The notes under the pieces were generated by a model, which made no database searches, was not told the origin of the DNA, and was given only the letters and a program-made list of their open reading frames with translations. Both the position numbers and the translations under genes were made by a program. Positions 1 through 6,682 of a DNA stretch of 9,916 nucleotides are shown here, piece after piece. The stretch spans positions 1 through 9,916 of the forward strand of contig CAZNYK010000142.1 in NCBI GenBank assembly GCA_964577215.1. The letters are read 5' to 3'. The DNA is from UBA2329 sp964577215 (GTDB lineage Bacteria; Bacteroidota; Bacteroidia; Chitinophagales; Saprospiraceae). Numbering within the stretch: position 1 is the first letter of the stretch; every line of letters begins with the position of its first letter.

Positions 1-1915
1 GGACAGCCTTGTACAGCACCTCGTGCAAACGCGGCCGGATGCCCAGATCGTACAGCTTCCTGTTATCCCGGGTGGGATATACGCGGTTGGAGAAAAAAAT
101 GAGCAGCAGCCCGTTTTCCGGGTCGGCCCAGGTAAAAGTGCCGGTGTAGCCGGAATGCCCGAAGCTCGCCTGGCTTGCCGAGGGCGCCGTGTAGCTGCGC
201 GTGGGGTGGTGCGTCTCCAACGGCCGGTCGAAACCGAGCCCGCGGTGATTGCCTTCCGGACAAAAAGCGCAGCGGGTGAATTCTTCTATAGATGCGGCGG
301 CGATGAAGCGCCGCCCCCCGTATTCGCCCTTGTTGAGGTACATCTGCATGAGCTTGGCCAAGTCGTTGGCGGAGCCGAACAAGCCGGCGTGGCCGCTGAT
401 GCCGCTCAGCATGGCGGCGCCTTCGTCATGGACGCGGCCGTGCAGCAGCGTCATGCGGAAGAAGGTGTCGCGCTCAGTGGGTATGATCCTGTCTTTGGAG
501 AAAAACCGCAAAGGATTGAAAGTAAGCGTATGGGCGCCGAGCGGGCGGTAAAAATTCTGCTTGATGTACGCCTCAAAGTCCACGCCGGTCAGGCGGGGCA
601 CAATTTCAGGCCAGAGGTAAAAAGAGAGGTCGGAATACACATAGCCCGGCTTTTCGTTGAGCGGCGATCGTTTGATGGCATCCAGCATGCGGGATTTGTA
701 TTTCCGGTGCAGCCAAAGCCTCTCGGCCACCAATACGGGATAAGCGGCGCTGGAATCTTGGGTGAAAGTGCGGGGTTTGAACTTGCCGGCGTTGTTCATC
801 GAGCCCTCCCAGCGTTTTTGCCAGGGGTTGCGGGCATTGCCTTTGAGGGCGCCGCGCCAGAACGGAATCCATGCCATGAGCCGCGCCTGATGGGCAAAGA
901 TATGGCGGAAGGTAAGGTCGGCCTTGTTGGACCTGCGAAAGGGCGGGTAGTATGTACTCAGCGGCGCATCCAGATCGAAGGCGCCTTCACCGTGCAGTTT
1001 CATCACGGAAGGAAGGCCGGTAGTGATCTTGGTAACGGAGGCGAAGTCGTAAATGTCTTCGGTGCTTACCGGGCGGAGATGGTCGTAGGTGTGAAATCCG
1101 AAAGCCTCGTGATACACCACATGGCCGTTTTTGGCTACCAGCACCTGGGCGCCGGGGAAAGCGCCGGCTTCTATGCCTTGCTGCACGATGGCGGCTATGC
1201 TGTCGCGCAGGACTTGCTCGTCCATGCCGGCAACGGCGGGCGGCGAGTAGCGCAGGCGAAGGCCGCCGGCGGATTGCAGGCCGTGCCCGCGGGGAAAATC
1301 TGCGCTCAAGTCTTGCTCCAGGCTGCCGCTCAAGCCCACTGCGCCGAATACGGCCTGCGCGGCGAGCGACTCTGCCCAAGTTCCCGAAGCAGGCGAATGG
1401 ATCAGCGCTGCCGCCTGTGCAAGCCTGGGCAAATACCCGTATGCGCGCCCGGATCCAAACGTCAGTACCACACAGGGGCGGCGTTCCATCAGGTATTGAA
1501 CCAGAAACTGCGCGCGGAGATAGCCGGGCAACACCCCACCCTCGCCAACATCGTCGCGAATGCCTATGATGCATACGTCGTACCGTTTGGCTTGCTCTTC
1601 TGCCCATAGTATAGCTTCGGCCGCCGACAAGCCGTCTTGCAACCCGGGCCTTTCCACGATGGTATATTTTGCCAGTGTCTTCTCCAACTCGCTGCCGCTT
1701 TGGCCGTTGAGGTCGTAGTAAGCGATACGGGTGGAGTCTAACTTACCCAGCGGCAGCAGGTTGCCTTGGTTGCGGAGCAGGACAAGGGATTGCTCTACCT
1801 CGCGAAAATGTATCGCTACGGAATCAGGCGGAGCCTGCGCTTGTAAATACAAGGGAGGCGCCAGGAGCAGGCAAAGGAAGATTATGCGTAAGTAGTTGAT
1901 TAAGATGATGTTCAC
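1..1915 (-). CDS. Secreted serine hydrolase (beta-lactamase/S12 fold) with N-terminal GH3_C-like module; 3' end outside window
   Basis: Reading the minus strand from a GTG at 1913-1915 gives 638 open codons to the window edge with no stop. Residues 1-27 look like a signal peptide (hydrophobic core, cleavage near LQAQA). Residues about 38-225 resemble the C-terminal alpha/beta module of family 3 glycosidases: the opening SLVLLRNQGNLLPL matches the usual 'LLKN..NLLPL' entry, and the module ends with a 'DFPRGHGLQ...LRY' segment. Residues about 232-638 form a serine beta-lactamase-like domain: SVTK with Ser293 and Lys296, YSD at 427-429, a VHDEGA...SGHAGLFG stretch at 495-514, and HSG at 587-589. 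Such domains act as carboxypeptidases, esterases or amidases; the substrate here is unknown, but exported peptidoglycan or peptide processing is likely. In related Bacteroidota proteins this pair follows a full GH3 (NagZ-like) barrel, which is absent here. The only in-frame alternative start before the upstream TAA (1937-1939) that I noted is a TTG at 1922-1924. The gene lies 74 bp downstream of the Rpn-like gene on the same strand, so co-transcription is possible. Confidence 0.88.
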   Translation of the reverse strand, partial: MNIILINYLRIIFLCLLLAPPLYLQAQAPPDSVAIHFREVEQSLVLLRNQGNLLPLGKLDSTRIAYYDLNGQSGSELEKTLAKYTIVERPGLQDGLSAAEAILWAEEQAKRYDVCIIGIRDDVGEGGVLPGYLRAQFLVQYLMERRPCVVLTFGSGRAYGYLPRLAQAAALIHSPASGTWAESLAAQAVFGAVGLSGSLEQDLSADFPRGHGLQSAGGLRLRYSPPAVAGMDEQVLRDSIAAIVQQGIEAGAFPGAQVLVAKNGHVVYHEAFGFHTYDHLRPVSTEDIYDFASVTKITTGLPSVMKLHGEGAFDLDAPLSTYYPPFRRSNKADLTFRHIFAHQARLMAWIPFWRGALKGNARNPWQKRWEGSMNNAGKFKPRTFTQDSSAAYPVLVAERLWLHRKYKSRMLDAIKRSPLNEKPGYVYSDLSFYLWPEIVPRLTGVDFEAYIKQNFYRPLGAHTLTFNPLRFFSKDRIIPTERDTFFRMTLLHGRVHDEGAAMLSGISGHAGLFGSANDLAKLMQMYLNKGEYGGRRFIAAASIEEFTRCAFCPEGNHRGLGFDRPLETHHPTRSYTAPSASQASFGHSGYTGTFTWADPENGLLLIFFSNRVYPTRDNRKLYDLGIRPRLHEVLYKAV

Positions 1916-1989
1916 GTTAGCCAAAGCACAAGGGTGTTATTGAATTAGCCCGGAAGAGAACATACATTTTCCCCACCCGGGTTCGCCGG

Positions 1990-3123
1990 CTATTTGGCAT
2001 CCATATCCCTGCGGATCTGCGAAACCAGTTCCTCAGGTTTGGAAGTCAAATTGGCGATAGTCTCGTCAGAAGCATCCGGCAGGTGCAAGATTAGAGAGGC
2101 AATGATATCTTTGGCTTCCTGCATCCCTTCTGCCCGGCCTTCTGCCCGGCCTTCTGCCCGGCCTTCNNNNNNNNNNNNNNNNNNNNNNNNNNNNNNNNNN
2201 NNNNNNNNNNNNNNNNNNNNNNNNNNNNNNNNNNNNNNNNNNNNNNNNNNNNNNNNNNNNNNNNNNCCTTCTGCCCGGCCTTCTGCCCGGCCTTCTGCCC
2301 GGCCTTCGGAATATGCTTCATCGTAGGCCTCTTCGTAGGCATCTTGCCTGATTTCCTCCCATATGCCGAGCGTTTCTTTGGATAAGTTTGCGGATCTCAA
2401 TCTTTCCATAATTTCTTCCCATTTTACGACCTTGAGTCCTTGCAAATACCGCAGGGCCAGGATCATGTTTTGTATTTTGGTGTCAATGTCTATTTCGTCT
2501 GCCTCGACAAAATTAATGATCAATAGTAAATTTTCCAACAAAAACTCCCGCTCTAAGCGATGTTTCATCAGCAACAAGGCGGTCTTCAAGAACCCAGACC
2601 GAAACAGCTTGATCTCCTCATCCGGAATGTTGGACAAATCAACCAATACATAACCGCCGGGCGGCGTGTAGGGTTGAAAAACGTCACTCCAACCCCTAAT
2701 GTAGGCAGACCAAGGTTTCAAATACCAATCTTCGTTGCCATGGTAAAAAAGCACTGGAACGATGGGAGTGGGATAGCCGCCTTTTTCAATAATTTGATTG
2801 GACCACACTCTGTCTTGGTAATGCATGATCTGGAATGGTGGGTACGAAGGCCGGTATGATTTATGCTCAAGAATAAAGGTGATCAGCACTTCTTCTCCAT
2901 CCTTCGTGCGGCAAGTGAAAACAATATCGGCAAATTCTTCCCGGAGTTGCTCATCTATAAAGCTGGAATCGGATAAACGGATCGTGTCAATGTTCAGCAT
3001 TTCCAGGAGTTCCTTGGGCGCCTGTGCCGCAAGAATTTCCCTGGCATGCTCCGTCCGCTTGAATACCGCTTTGAAGAGTTTATCGCTGGGCTTGTCCGGA
3101 GGCATTTGTTCTTTCTGGTCCAT
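1990..3123 (-). CDS. Rpn family recombination-promoting nuclease / YhgA-like putative transposase (PDDEXK)
   Basis: The ATG at 3121-3123 and TAG at 1990-1992 frame about 377 residues as assembled, including a 100-N gap. The N-terminal part has the Rpn/Transposase_31 pattern: DKLFKAVF at 14-21, an acidic residue in FADIVF (Asp66), and the ILEHKS core at 84-89, supplying Glu86 and Lys88 of a PDDEXK nuclease site. This is followed by HYQDRVW (101-107) and a PIVPVLFYHG strand (120-129), both typical of the family. The C-terminal part is charged and probably helical. It contains EGRA tetrapeptide repeats on both sides of the gap and ends in a conserved PDASDETIANLTS tail. Rpn proteins are DNA endonucleases shown in E. 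coli to raise RecA-independent recombination; the target of this copy is unknown. The true protein length is uncertain because the repeat number is not resolved. The gene is clearly AT-richer than its neighbours (20 of 60 bases G+C at 2461-2520, against 41 of 60 at 8041-8100), which suggests horizontal acquisition. It is divergent from dacB with 70 bp between the starts. Confidence 0.9.
   Translation of the reverse strand: MDQKEQMPPDKPSDKLFKAVFKRTEHAREILAAQAPKELLEMLNIDTIRLSDSSFIDEQLREEFADIVFTCRTKDGEEVLITFILEHKSYRPSYPPFQIMHYQDRVWSNQIIEKGGYPTPIVPVLFYHGNEDWYLKPWSAYIRGWSDVFQPYTPPGGYVLVDLSNIPDEEIKLFRSGFLKTALLLMKHRLEREFLLENLLLIINFVEADEIDIDTKIQNMILALRYLQGLKVVKWEEIMERLRSANLSKETLGIWEEIRQDAYEEAYDEAYSEGRAEGRAEGRAEXXXXXXXXXXXXXXXXXXXXXXXXXXXXXXXXXXEGRAEGRAEGRAEGMQEAKDIIASLILHLPDASDETIANLTSKPEELVSQIRRDMDAK
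2126..2307 (-). repeat. 12-bp tandem repeat (EGRA-coding) flanking an assembly gap
   Basis: On the plus strand the unit CCTTCTGCCCGG occurs three times plus five bases at 2126-2166. The identical 41-base string occurs again at 2267-2307. On the minus strand each unit encodes Glu-Gly-Arg-Ala in the nuclease frame. Because the unit is a multiple of three, copy-number change keeps the frame. All visible copies are identical, as expected for recent expansion or active homogenisation. The copy number between the two blocks is unknown. Confidence 0.95.
2167..2266. other. Assembly gap of exactly 100 N inside the tandem repeat
   Basis: These 100 positions are all N, the conventional filler for a gap of unknown length. 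The repeat unit starts at 2162 on the left and 2267 on the right. That is a distance of 105, a multiple of 3 but not of 12, so the reading frame survives but the repeat phase does not. A gap that kept the phase would be 7 plus a multiple of 12 (for example 91 or 103), so 100 is not the true length if the array is uninterrupted. Confidence 0.97.
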
Positions 3124-3174
3124 TCGGCTATGAATTTATAAAGGAACGGCGACGCATATCTTCTTAAAAAAAAT

Positions 3175-3182
3175 TTACTTTG
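3175..3182 (+). promoter_or_regulatory. Possible -7 element for dacB
   Basis: TTACTTTG matches the Bacteroidota -7 consensus TAnnTTTG at all but one fixed position. It lies 11 bases before the dacB ATG, so a start site a few bases downstream would give a very short or nearly leaderless transcript. I see no TTTG at the expected -33 spacing, so this is a weak call. Confidence 0.35.
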
Positions 3183-3193
3183 CCGCCAAAAAC

Positions 3194-4555
3194 ATGCGAA
3201 TCTCCGCTAAGATACTGACTTTTCTCCTTTTCATCGTACTCTGCCTCTTGCACACGGAAGCCCTTGCCCAAAAAAAGAAAGCTCCGCGCGTGAAGAAGTA
3301 CCACTCGGTGGAGAACATGATCTCCGACCCCAAGGTCTTTGCGCAGAGTTTTTCCGGGCTTGCGCTCTTCGATCCGCAAACCGGTGAAATGGTGGCTTCG
3401 CGCAATGCCGACAAGTACTTCACCCCGGCCTCCAATACCAAAATCCTTACGCTGCTCACGGCCCTGAATATCCTGGGCGACAGCCTGCCCGTGTTGCGCT
3501 ATTTGGATATGGGCGACACCTTGGTCTTTTGGGGGGCCGGCAACCCGGCATTCCTGCATCCCGACCTGCCGCCCGACACTGCCGTGCTGACGTTTCTGCG
3601 CACCCGCCCCGAATCTTTGTTTTTTACGGATTTCAACTTCAGGGATAACCACTTCGGCCCGGGTTGGTCCTGGGCTGATTACACCGATTATTACCAGCCT
3701 GAACGTTCGCCCATGCCCATATACGGCAACGTAGCGCGATTTCGCTCTATGGGAACCGATAGCGGCTTTATGGCACATCCTGCTTTTTTCAAAGACAGTT
3801 TGTTTTACGGGCCGCAATTGGAAGAGGAGCGAAGCGCGGCCATTCAGCGCATTGAACGAGGCAACCGCTTTGAATATAATGCAGCCGCATTGCGCCGGGC
3901 AGGTTATGAAACAGACGTGCCTTTCGACTATTCGCCCGAATTGCTGGCACGACTGCTTTCAGACACCCTCAGGCGCACGGTGGGGCTCATCGATGCGGGC
4001 CTGCTGCCTGCCGGAGCGGTACGCACCCTTTACATGCCCGCCCATGACACCCTCTACAAGCGGTTGATGCAAAACAGCGACAATTTCATAGCCGAGCAAC
4101 TGCTGCTGATGTGCTCCGAGCAGTTGTTCAACCAGCAAAACAGCAAAAAAGTAATCGACTTCGCCCGGGAGCGCTTTCTGCGCGATGTGCCTGATCGCCT
4201 GGAATGGTGGGACGGGTCGGGCCTTTCCCGCTACAACTTCTTCACTCCGCGCACGGTAGTGCATATTCTCCATCAGCTTTACAAGCAACAACCGCAGGAG
4301 CGCCTGTTCGGGATATTCCCCGCCGGCGGGGTATCCGGCACCATCCGGGGCTGGTATGCCGGGCCTGAGGGCAAGCCCTATGTTTTTGCCAAAACGGGCA
4401 CCCTGCGCTATGTACATTGCCTGAGCGGGTTTGTGAAAACCCAAAAGGGCAAGGTGCTTATTTTCAGCTTTATGCACAACAATTTCAGCACAGGTCCCAA
4501 TCCTGTTAGGGAGGAAATGCAAAGGGTGTTGAAACTGATCTATGATAAATACTGA
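3194..4555 (+). CDS. dacB: D-alanyl-D-alanine carboxypeptidase/endopeptidase, PBP4 family (peptidase S13)
   Basis: This 453-residue protein is close in length to E. coli PBP4 (477). Residues 1-26 form a signal peptide (basic start, hydrophobic 8-19, cleavage near ALAQ), so the enzyme acts outside the cytoplasm. All three penicillin-recognising motifs are present and ordered: SNTK with nucleophile Ser80 and Lys83, SDN at 295-297, and KTGT at 400-403. Further S13 hallmarks are the GNPAFLHPDL segment near 116-125, the tyrosine-rich ADYTDYY...PIYGN segment at 161-179, and DGSGLSRYN at 340-348. The large insertion between the first and second motifs is typical of the family. The enzyme trims the terminal D-Ala of peptidoglycan stem peptides and/or cleaves D-Ala-mDAP crosslinks. 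The start is supported by the signal peptide beginning at this ATG and by the lack of room upstream. The gene is alone on its strand, divergent from the nuclease and convergent with atpC. Confidence 0.95.
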   Translation: MRISAKILTFLLFIVLCLLHTEALAQKKKAPRVKKYHSVENMISDPKVFAQSFSGLALFDPQTGEMVASRNADKYFTPASNTKILTLLTALNILGDSLPVLRYLDMGDTLVFWGAGNPAFLHPDLPPDTAVLTFLRTRPESLFFTDFNFRDNHFGPGWSWADYTDYYQPERSPMPIYGNVARFRSMGTDSGFMAHPAFFKDSLFYGPQLEEERSAAIQRIERGNRFEYNAAALRRAGYETDVPFDYSPELLARLLSDTLRRTVGLIDAGLLPAGAVRTLYMPAHDTLYKRLMQNSDNFIAEQLLLMCSEQLFNQQNSKKVIDFARERFLRDVPDRLEWWDGSGLSRYNFFTPRTVVHILHQLYKQQPQERLFGIFPAGGVSGTIRGWYAGPEGKPYVFAKTGTLRYVHCLSGFVKTQKGKVLIFSFMHNNFSTGPNPVREEMQRVLKLIYDKY

Positions 4556-4563
4556 GGCGGCAT

Positions 4564-4596
4564 AAAAAAGGCTGAAGCTGCGGAGCAACTTCAGCC
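4564..4596 (-). terminator. Rho-independent terminator of the atpD-atpC unit
   Basis: GGCTGAAG (4570-4577) pairs with CTTCAGCC (4589-4596), extended by TGC/GCA around a three-base loop. Read on the minus strand, the position between these two pairings is a U-G wobble, giving an unbroken 12-bp stem, and the hairpin is followed by six U (plus-strand A run 4564-4569). It begins 23 bases after the atpC stop. On the plus strand the same position is a C-A mismatch and no U tract follows, so it is a much poorer terminator for dacB. Confidence 0.88.
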
Positions 4597-4619
4597 GTTA
4601 AATTCAGCAAAATGACTTT

Positions 4620-4934
4620 TCAGTCAATCTTTTCGCGCACGCCTTGTACCAGCAGGGAAATCTCGTTGTTGAGCACTTCCACGAAGCCGCCGGAAATCTT
4701 GAAATCCAGCGTTTTGCCAGGTTCTTGCGCCGTTTTGATCTCGCCGCTTTCCTCGTCGAAATAGCGGTACTCGCCCTGCGCCGTCACCACGTGGATGACG
4801 CCGGGTTCGAGAGAAGATACGATGGGTGCGTGATTATTTAATATCTGGAACTCGCCGAGCGTTCCGGGCACTTTTACCGAAGTGACCGTACCCTGGAATA
4901 TTTCGCGTTCGGGCGTCAGCACAGAAATTTTCAT
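4620..4934 (-). CDS. atpC: F1Fo ATP synthase epsilon subunit, short form
   Basis: This 104-residue protein matches the N-terminal beta-sandwich of F1 epsilon: the MKISVLTPER opening, GEFQILNNHAPIVSSLEPG at 27-45, and the closing strands SGGFVEVLNNEISLLV at 81-96. The chain ends at residue 104 with no two-helix C-terminal domain; E. coli epsilon is about 139 residues. The helices are the part that inhibits ATP hydrolysis in many bacteria, so that control is probably absent, as in other short Bacteroidota and Chlorobi epsilon subunits. Residues about 53-75 form a hydrophilic loop between strands. Epsilon is part of the rotor central stalk with gamma at the cytoplasmic membrane. The gene follows atpD by 113 bp on the same strand and is followed by a strong terminator, so it should be the last gene of the transcript. 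Confidence 0.94.
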   Translation of the reverse strand: MKISVLTPEREIFQGTVTSVKVPGTLGEFQILNNHAPIVSSLEPGVIHVVTAQGEYRYFDEESGEIKTAQEPGKTLDFKISGGFVEVLNNEISLLVQGVREKID

Positions 4935-4940
4935 GTTGAG

Positions 4941-4973
4941 AAGGTTAAAGTGTAAAGTGTCAAGGTTAAAGTG
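4941..4973. repeat. 12-bp direct repeat in the atpD-atpC spacer
   Basis: AAGGTTAAAGTG occurs at 4941-4952 and again at 4962-4973, a period of 21 bases, with a partial related copy (TAAAGTG) at 4953-4959. It lies within the 113-bp spacer, just upstream of the atpC start on the minus strand, and is AT-rich compared with the rest of the spacer. I do not recognise a known regulatory element; it could be a short simple-repeat expansion. Confidence 0.6.
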
Positions 4974-5047
4974 GTTGGAGACTTTGAACCTCGAGGGAGG
5001 GGTCGCGGGTACAAACCATCCGCAGACCGCTTCCTCTTGCCTGATCC

Positions 5048-6565
5048 TTAGGCAGCCACCTCTGCCAGCATCTTTTTGCCGGCCTCAATCACTTCGTCTA
5101 TCGTGCCTTTGAGGTTGAAAGCTGCTTCGGGATACTCGTCCACTTCGCCCTCCATGATCATGGTAAAGCCGCGGATCGTTTCCTCGATGGGTACCAACAC
5201 ACCGGGGATGCCGGTGAATTGCTCGGCCACGTGGAAGGGCTGAGAGAGGAAGCGCTGCACGCGGCGGGCGCGGTGTACCACGAGCTTGTCCTCGTCGGAG
5301 AGTTCTTCCATGCCGAGGATGGCGATGATGTCGAGCAATTCGTTGTAGCGCTGCAATATGTTCTTCACGCGCTGTGCGCAGTTGTAGTGTTCGTCGCCGA
5401 GTACGAGGGGGTCGAGAATGCGGGAGGTAGAGTCGAGCGGGTCCACGGCGGGATAGATACCGAGGGCTGCGATCTTTCGGCTCAATACCGTCGTTGCATC
5501 CAAGTGCGCAAAGGTGGTTGCCGGCGCCGGGTCGGTAAGGTCATCCGCAGGTACGTAAACCGCCTGCACGGAGGTGATGGAACCCCGGCGGGTGGAGGTG
5601 ATGCGCTCCTGCATGAGGCCCATTTCCGTAGCCAGGGTAGGCTGATAACCCACGGCGGAAGGCATACGGCCGAGAAGTGCGGACACTTCGGAGCCGGCCT
5701 GGGTAAAGCGGAATATGTTGTCGATAAAGAAAAGGATATCGCGGCCGCCGGTGGGATCGCTCAGGTCGCCGTCGCGATAGTATTCCGCAACGGTAAGGCC
5801 GGACAAAGCCACGCGGGCGCGGGCGCCGGGCGGTTCGTTCATCTGGCCGAACACGAGGGTAGCCTGGGATGTTTTGAGGGCTTCCATATCCACTTTGCTC
5901 AGGTCCCAGCCGCCTTCTTCCATGCTGTGCTTGAAAGCGTCGCCGTAGCGGATCACGTTGGATTCGATCATTTCGCGCAGCAAGTCGTTGCCTTCGCGGG
6001 TGCGCTCGCCTACGCCGGCGAACACGGAGATGCCTTCGTAGCCTTTGGCAATGTTGTTGATCAACTCCATGATCAACACCGTTTTGCCAACACCGGCGCC
6101 CCCGAAGAGGCCGATCTTACCGCCTTTCATGTAAGGCTCGATGAGGTCAATGACCTTGATGCCGGTATAGAGCACCTCTTTGGAGGTGGAGAGTTCTTCA
6201 TAAGTAGGAGGCTTGCGGTGGATGGGGTAAGCACCCTTGGTCTTGACCACTTCGCCGATGCCGTCAATGGCCTGGCCTACCACGTTAAAGAGGCGGCCTT
6301 TGATCTCCTCGCCTACGGGCATGGTAATAGCGAGATTGGTGTCCACTACTTTGGCGCCGCGGGTGAGGCCGTCAGTAGAATCCATTGCGATGGTGCGCAC
6401 ACTGTCTTCGCCGAGGTGTTGCTGCACTTCCAGCACCAGCGTTTCGCCGTTGGGGCGTTTGATTTCAAGTGCGTTGAAAATTTCCGGGAGTTTAGAGTTT
6501 TCGCCGGAGAAGCTCACGTCCACTACCGGGCCGATGACTTGCTTGACGTAGCCGATATTTTCCAT
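5048..6565 (-). CDS. atpD: F1Fo ATP synthase beta subunit (catalytic)
   Basis: This 505-residue protein is a full-length F1 beta subunit; slightly longer than the roughly 460 of E. coli, as in other Bacteroidota. The Walker A loop GGAGVGKT lies at 155-162 (Lys161, Thr162). The catalytic glutamate is in GERTREG at 186-192 (Glu187), the Walker B strand ILFFIDN is at 277-283 (Asp282), and the family signature PAVDPLDSTS is at 372-381. A variant of the DELSEED torque loop, EELSDED, is at 420-426. Beta hydrolyses or makes ATP at its interfaces with alpha in the cytoplasmic F1 head. The start is set by the ATG at 6563-6565 with the usual MENIGYVKQVIGPVVDV opening. It is the first gene of a two-gene unit with atpC; alpha, gamma, delta and the Fo genes are not in the window, and the region upstream is occupied by a divergent gene, so the catalytic pair is encoded apart from the rest. 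Confidence 0.98.
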   Translation of the reverse strand: MENIGYVKQVIGPVVDVSFSGENSKLPEIFNALEIKRPNGETLVLEVQQHLGEDSVRTIAMDSTDGLTRGAKVVDTNLAITMPVGEEIKGRLFNVVGQAIDGIGEVVKTKGAYPIHRKPPTYEELSTSKEVLYTGIKVIDLIEPYMKGGKIGLFGGAGVGKTVLIMELINNIAKGYEGISVFAGVGERTREGNDLLREMIESNVIRYGDAFKHSMEEGGWDLSKVDMEALKTSQATLVFGQMNEPPGARARVALSGLTVAEYYRDGDLSDPTGGRDILFFIDNIFRFTQAGSEVSALLGRMPSAVGYQPTLATEMGLMQERITSTRRGSITSVQAVYVPADDLTDPAPATTFAHLDATTVLSRKIAALGIYPAVDPLDSTSRILDPLVLGDEHYNCAQRVKNILQRYNELLDIIAILGMEELSDEDKLVVHRARRVQRFLSQPFHVAEQFTGIPGVLVPIEETIRGFTMIMEGEVDEYPEAAFNLKGTIDEVIEAGKKMLAEVAA

Positions 6566-6617
6566 GTTTGCGTACCGTATTTTTACGTATGAAGAGAAGG
6601 CTTTTCAAAAAACGGTG

Positions 6618-6648
6618 CAAAGGTATGACAAGGCTTTGGAACGGCAAA
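6618..6648 (-). promoter_or_regulatory. Bacteroidota-type promoter for atpD-atpC
   Basis: On the minus strand TTTG (complement of 6645-6648) is followed after exactly 19 bases by TACCTTTG (complement of 6618-6625). The latter is a perfect match to TAnnTTTG, and the arrangement agrees with the known -33/-7 consensus of the Bacteroidota primary sigma factor. The predicted start is a few bases downstream, leaving a leader of roughly 45 bases before the atpD ATG. Confidence 0.75.
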
Positions 6649-6682
6649 GGAAAAGAAAAAAAATTCGGGGCGGGGGAGGTAT

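Noticed and set aside
606..1607. Minus-strand open frames of 88 and 206 residues (606-872 and 987-1607)
   Set aside because: They are in a different phase from the serine hydrolase frame on the same strand and are arginine- and alanine-rich out-of-frame products.
23..1609. 528-residue open frame on the plus strand
   Set aside because: It is antisense to the serine hydrolase gene, whose minus-strand frame has a signal peptide, the SVTK, YSD and HSG motifs, and continuous homology-like structure. The plus frame shows no recognisable domain and is open only because of high GC.
2126..2307. CRISPR-like array
   Set aside because: The units are directly adjacent 12-mers with no spacers and lie inside a coding frame.
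1994..2342. Open frames reading PSAR or KAGQ repeats through the gap
   Set aside because: The 12-bp unit lacks stops in these other frames, so they stay open automatically. Only the EGRA frame joins the nuclease domain and its conserved tail.
4570..4596. Terminator for dacB on the plus strand
   Set aside because: On the plus strand the stem has a C-A mismatch and no U run follows. All strand-specific features favour the minus strand, although weak bidirectional action cannot be excluded.
5219..6592. 457-residue open frame on the plus strand opposite atpD
   Set aside because: It mirrors the highly conserved atpD coding sequence, is His/Ala/Gly-rich and has no family features; it also covers the atpD start region.
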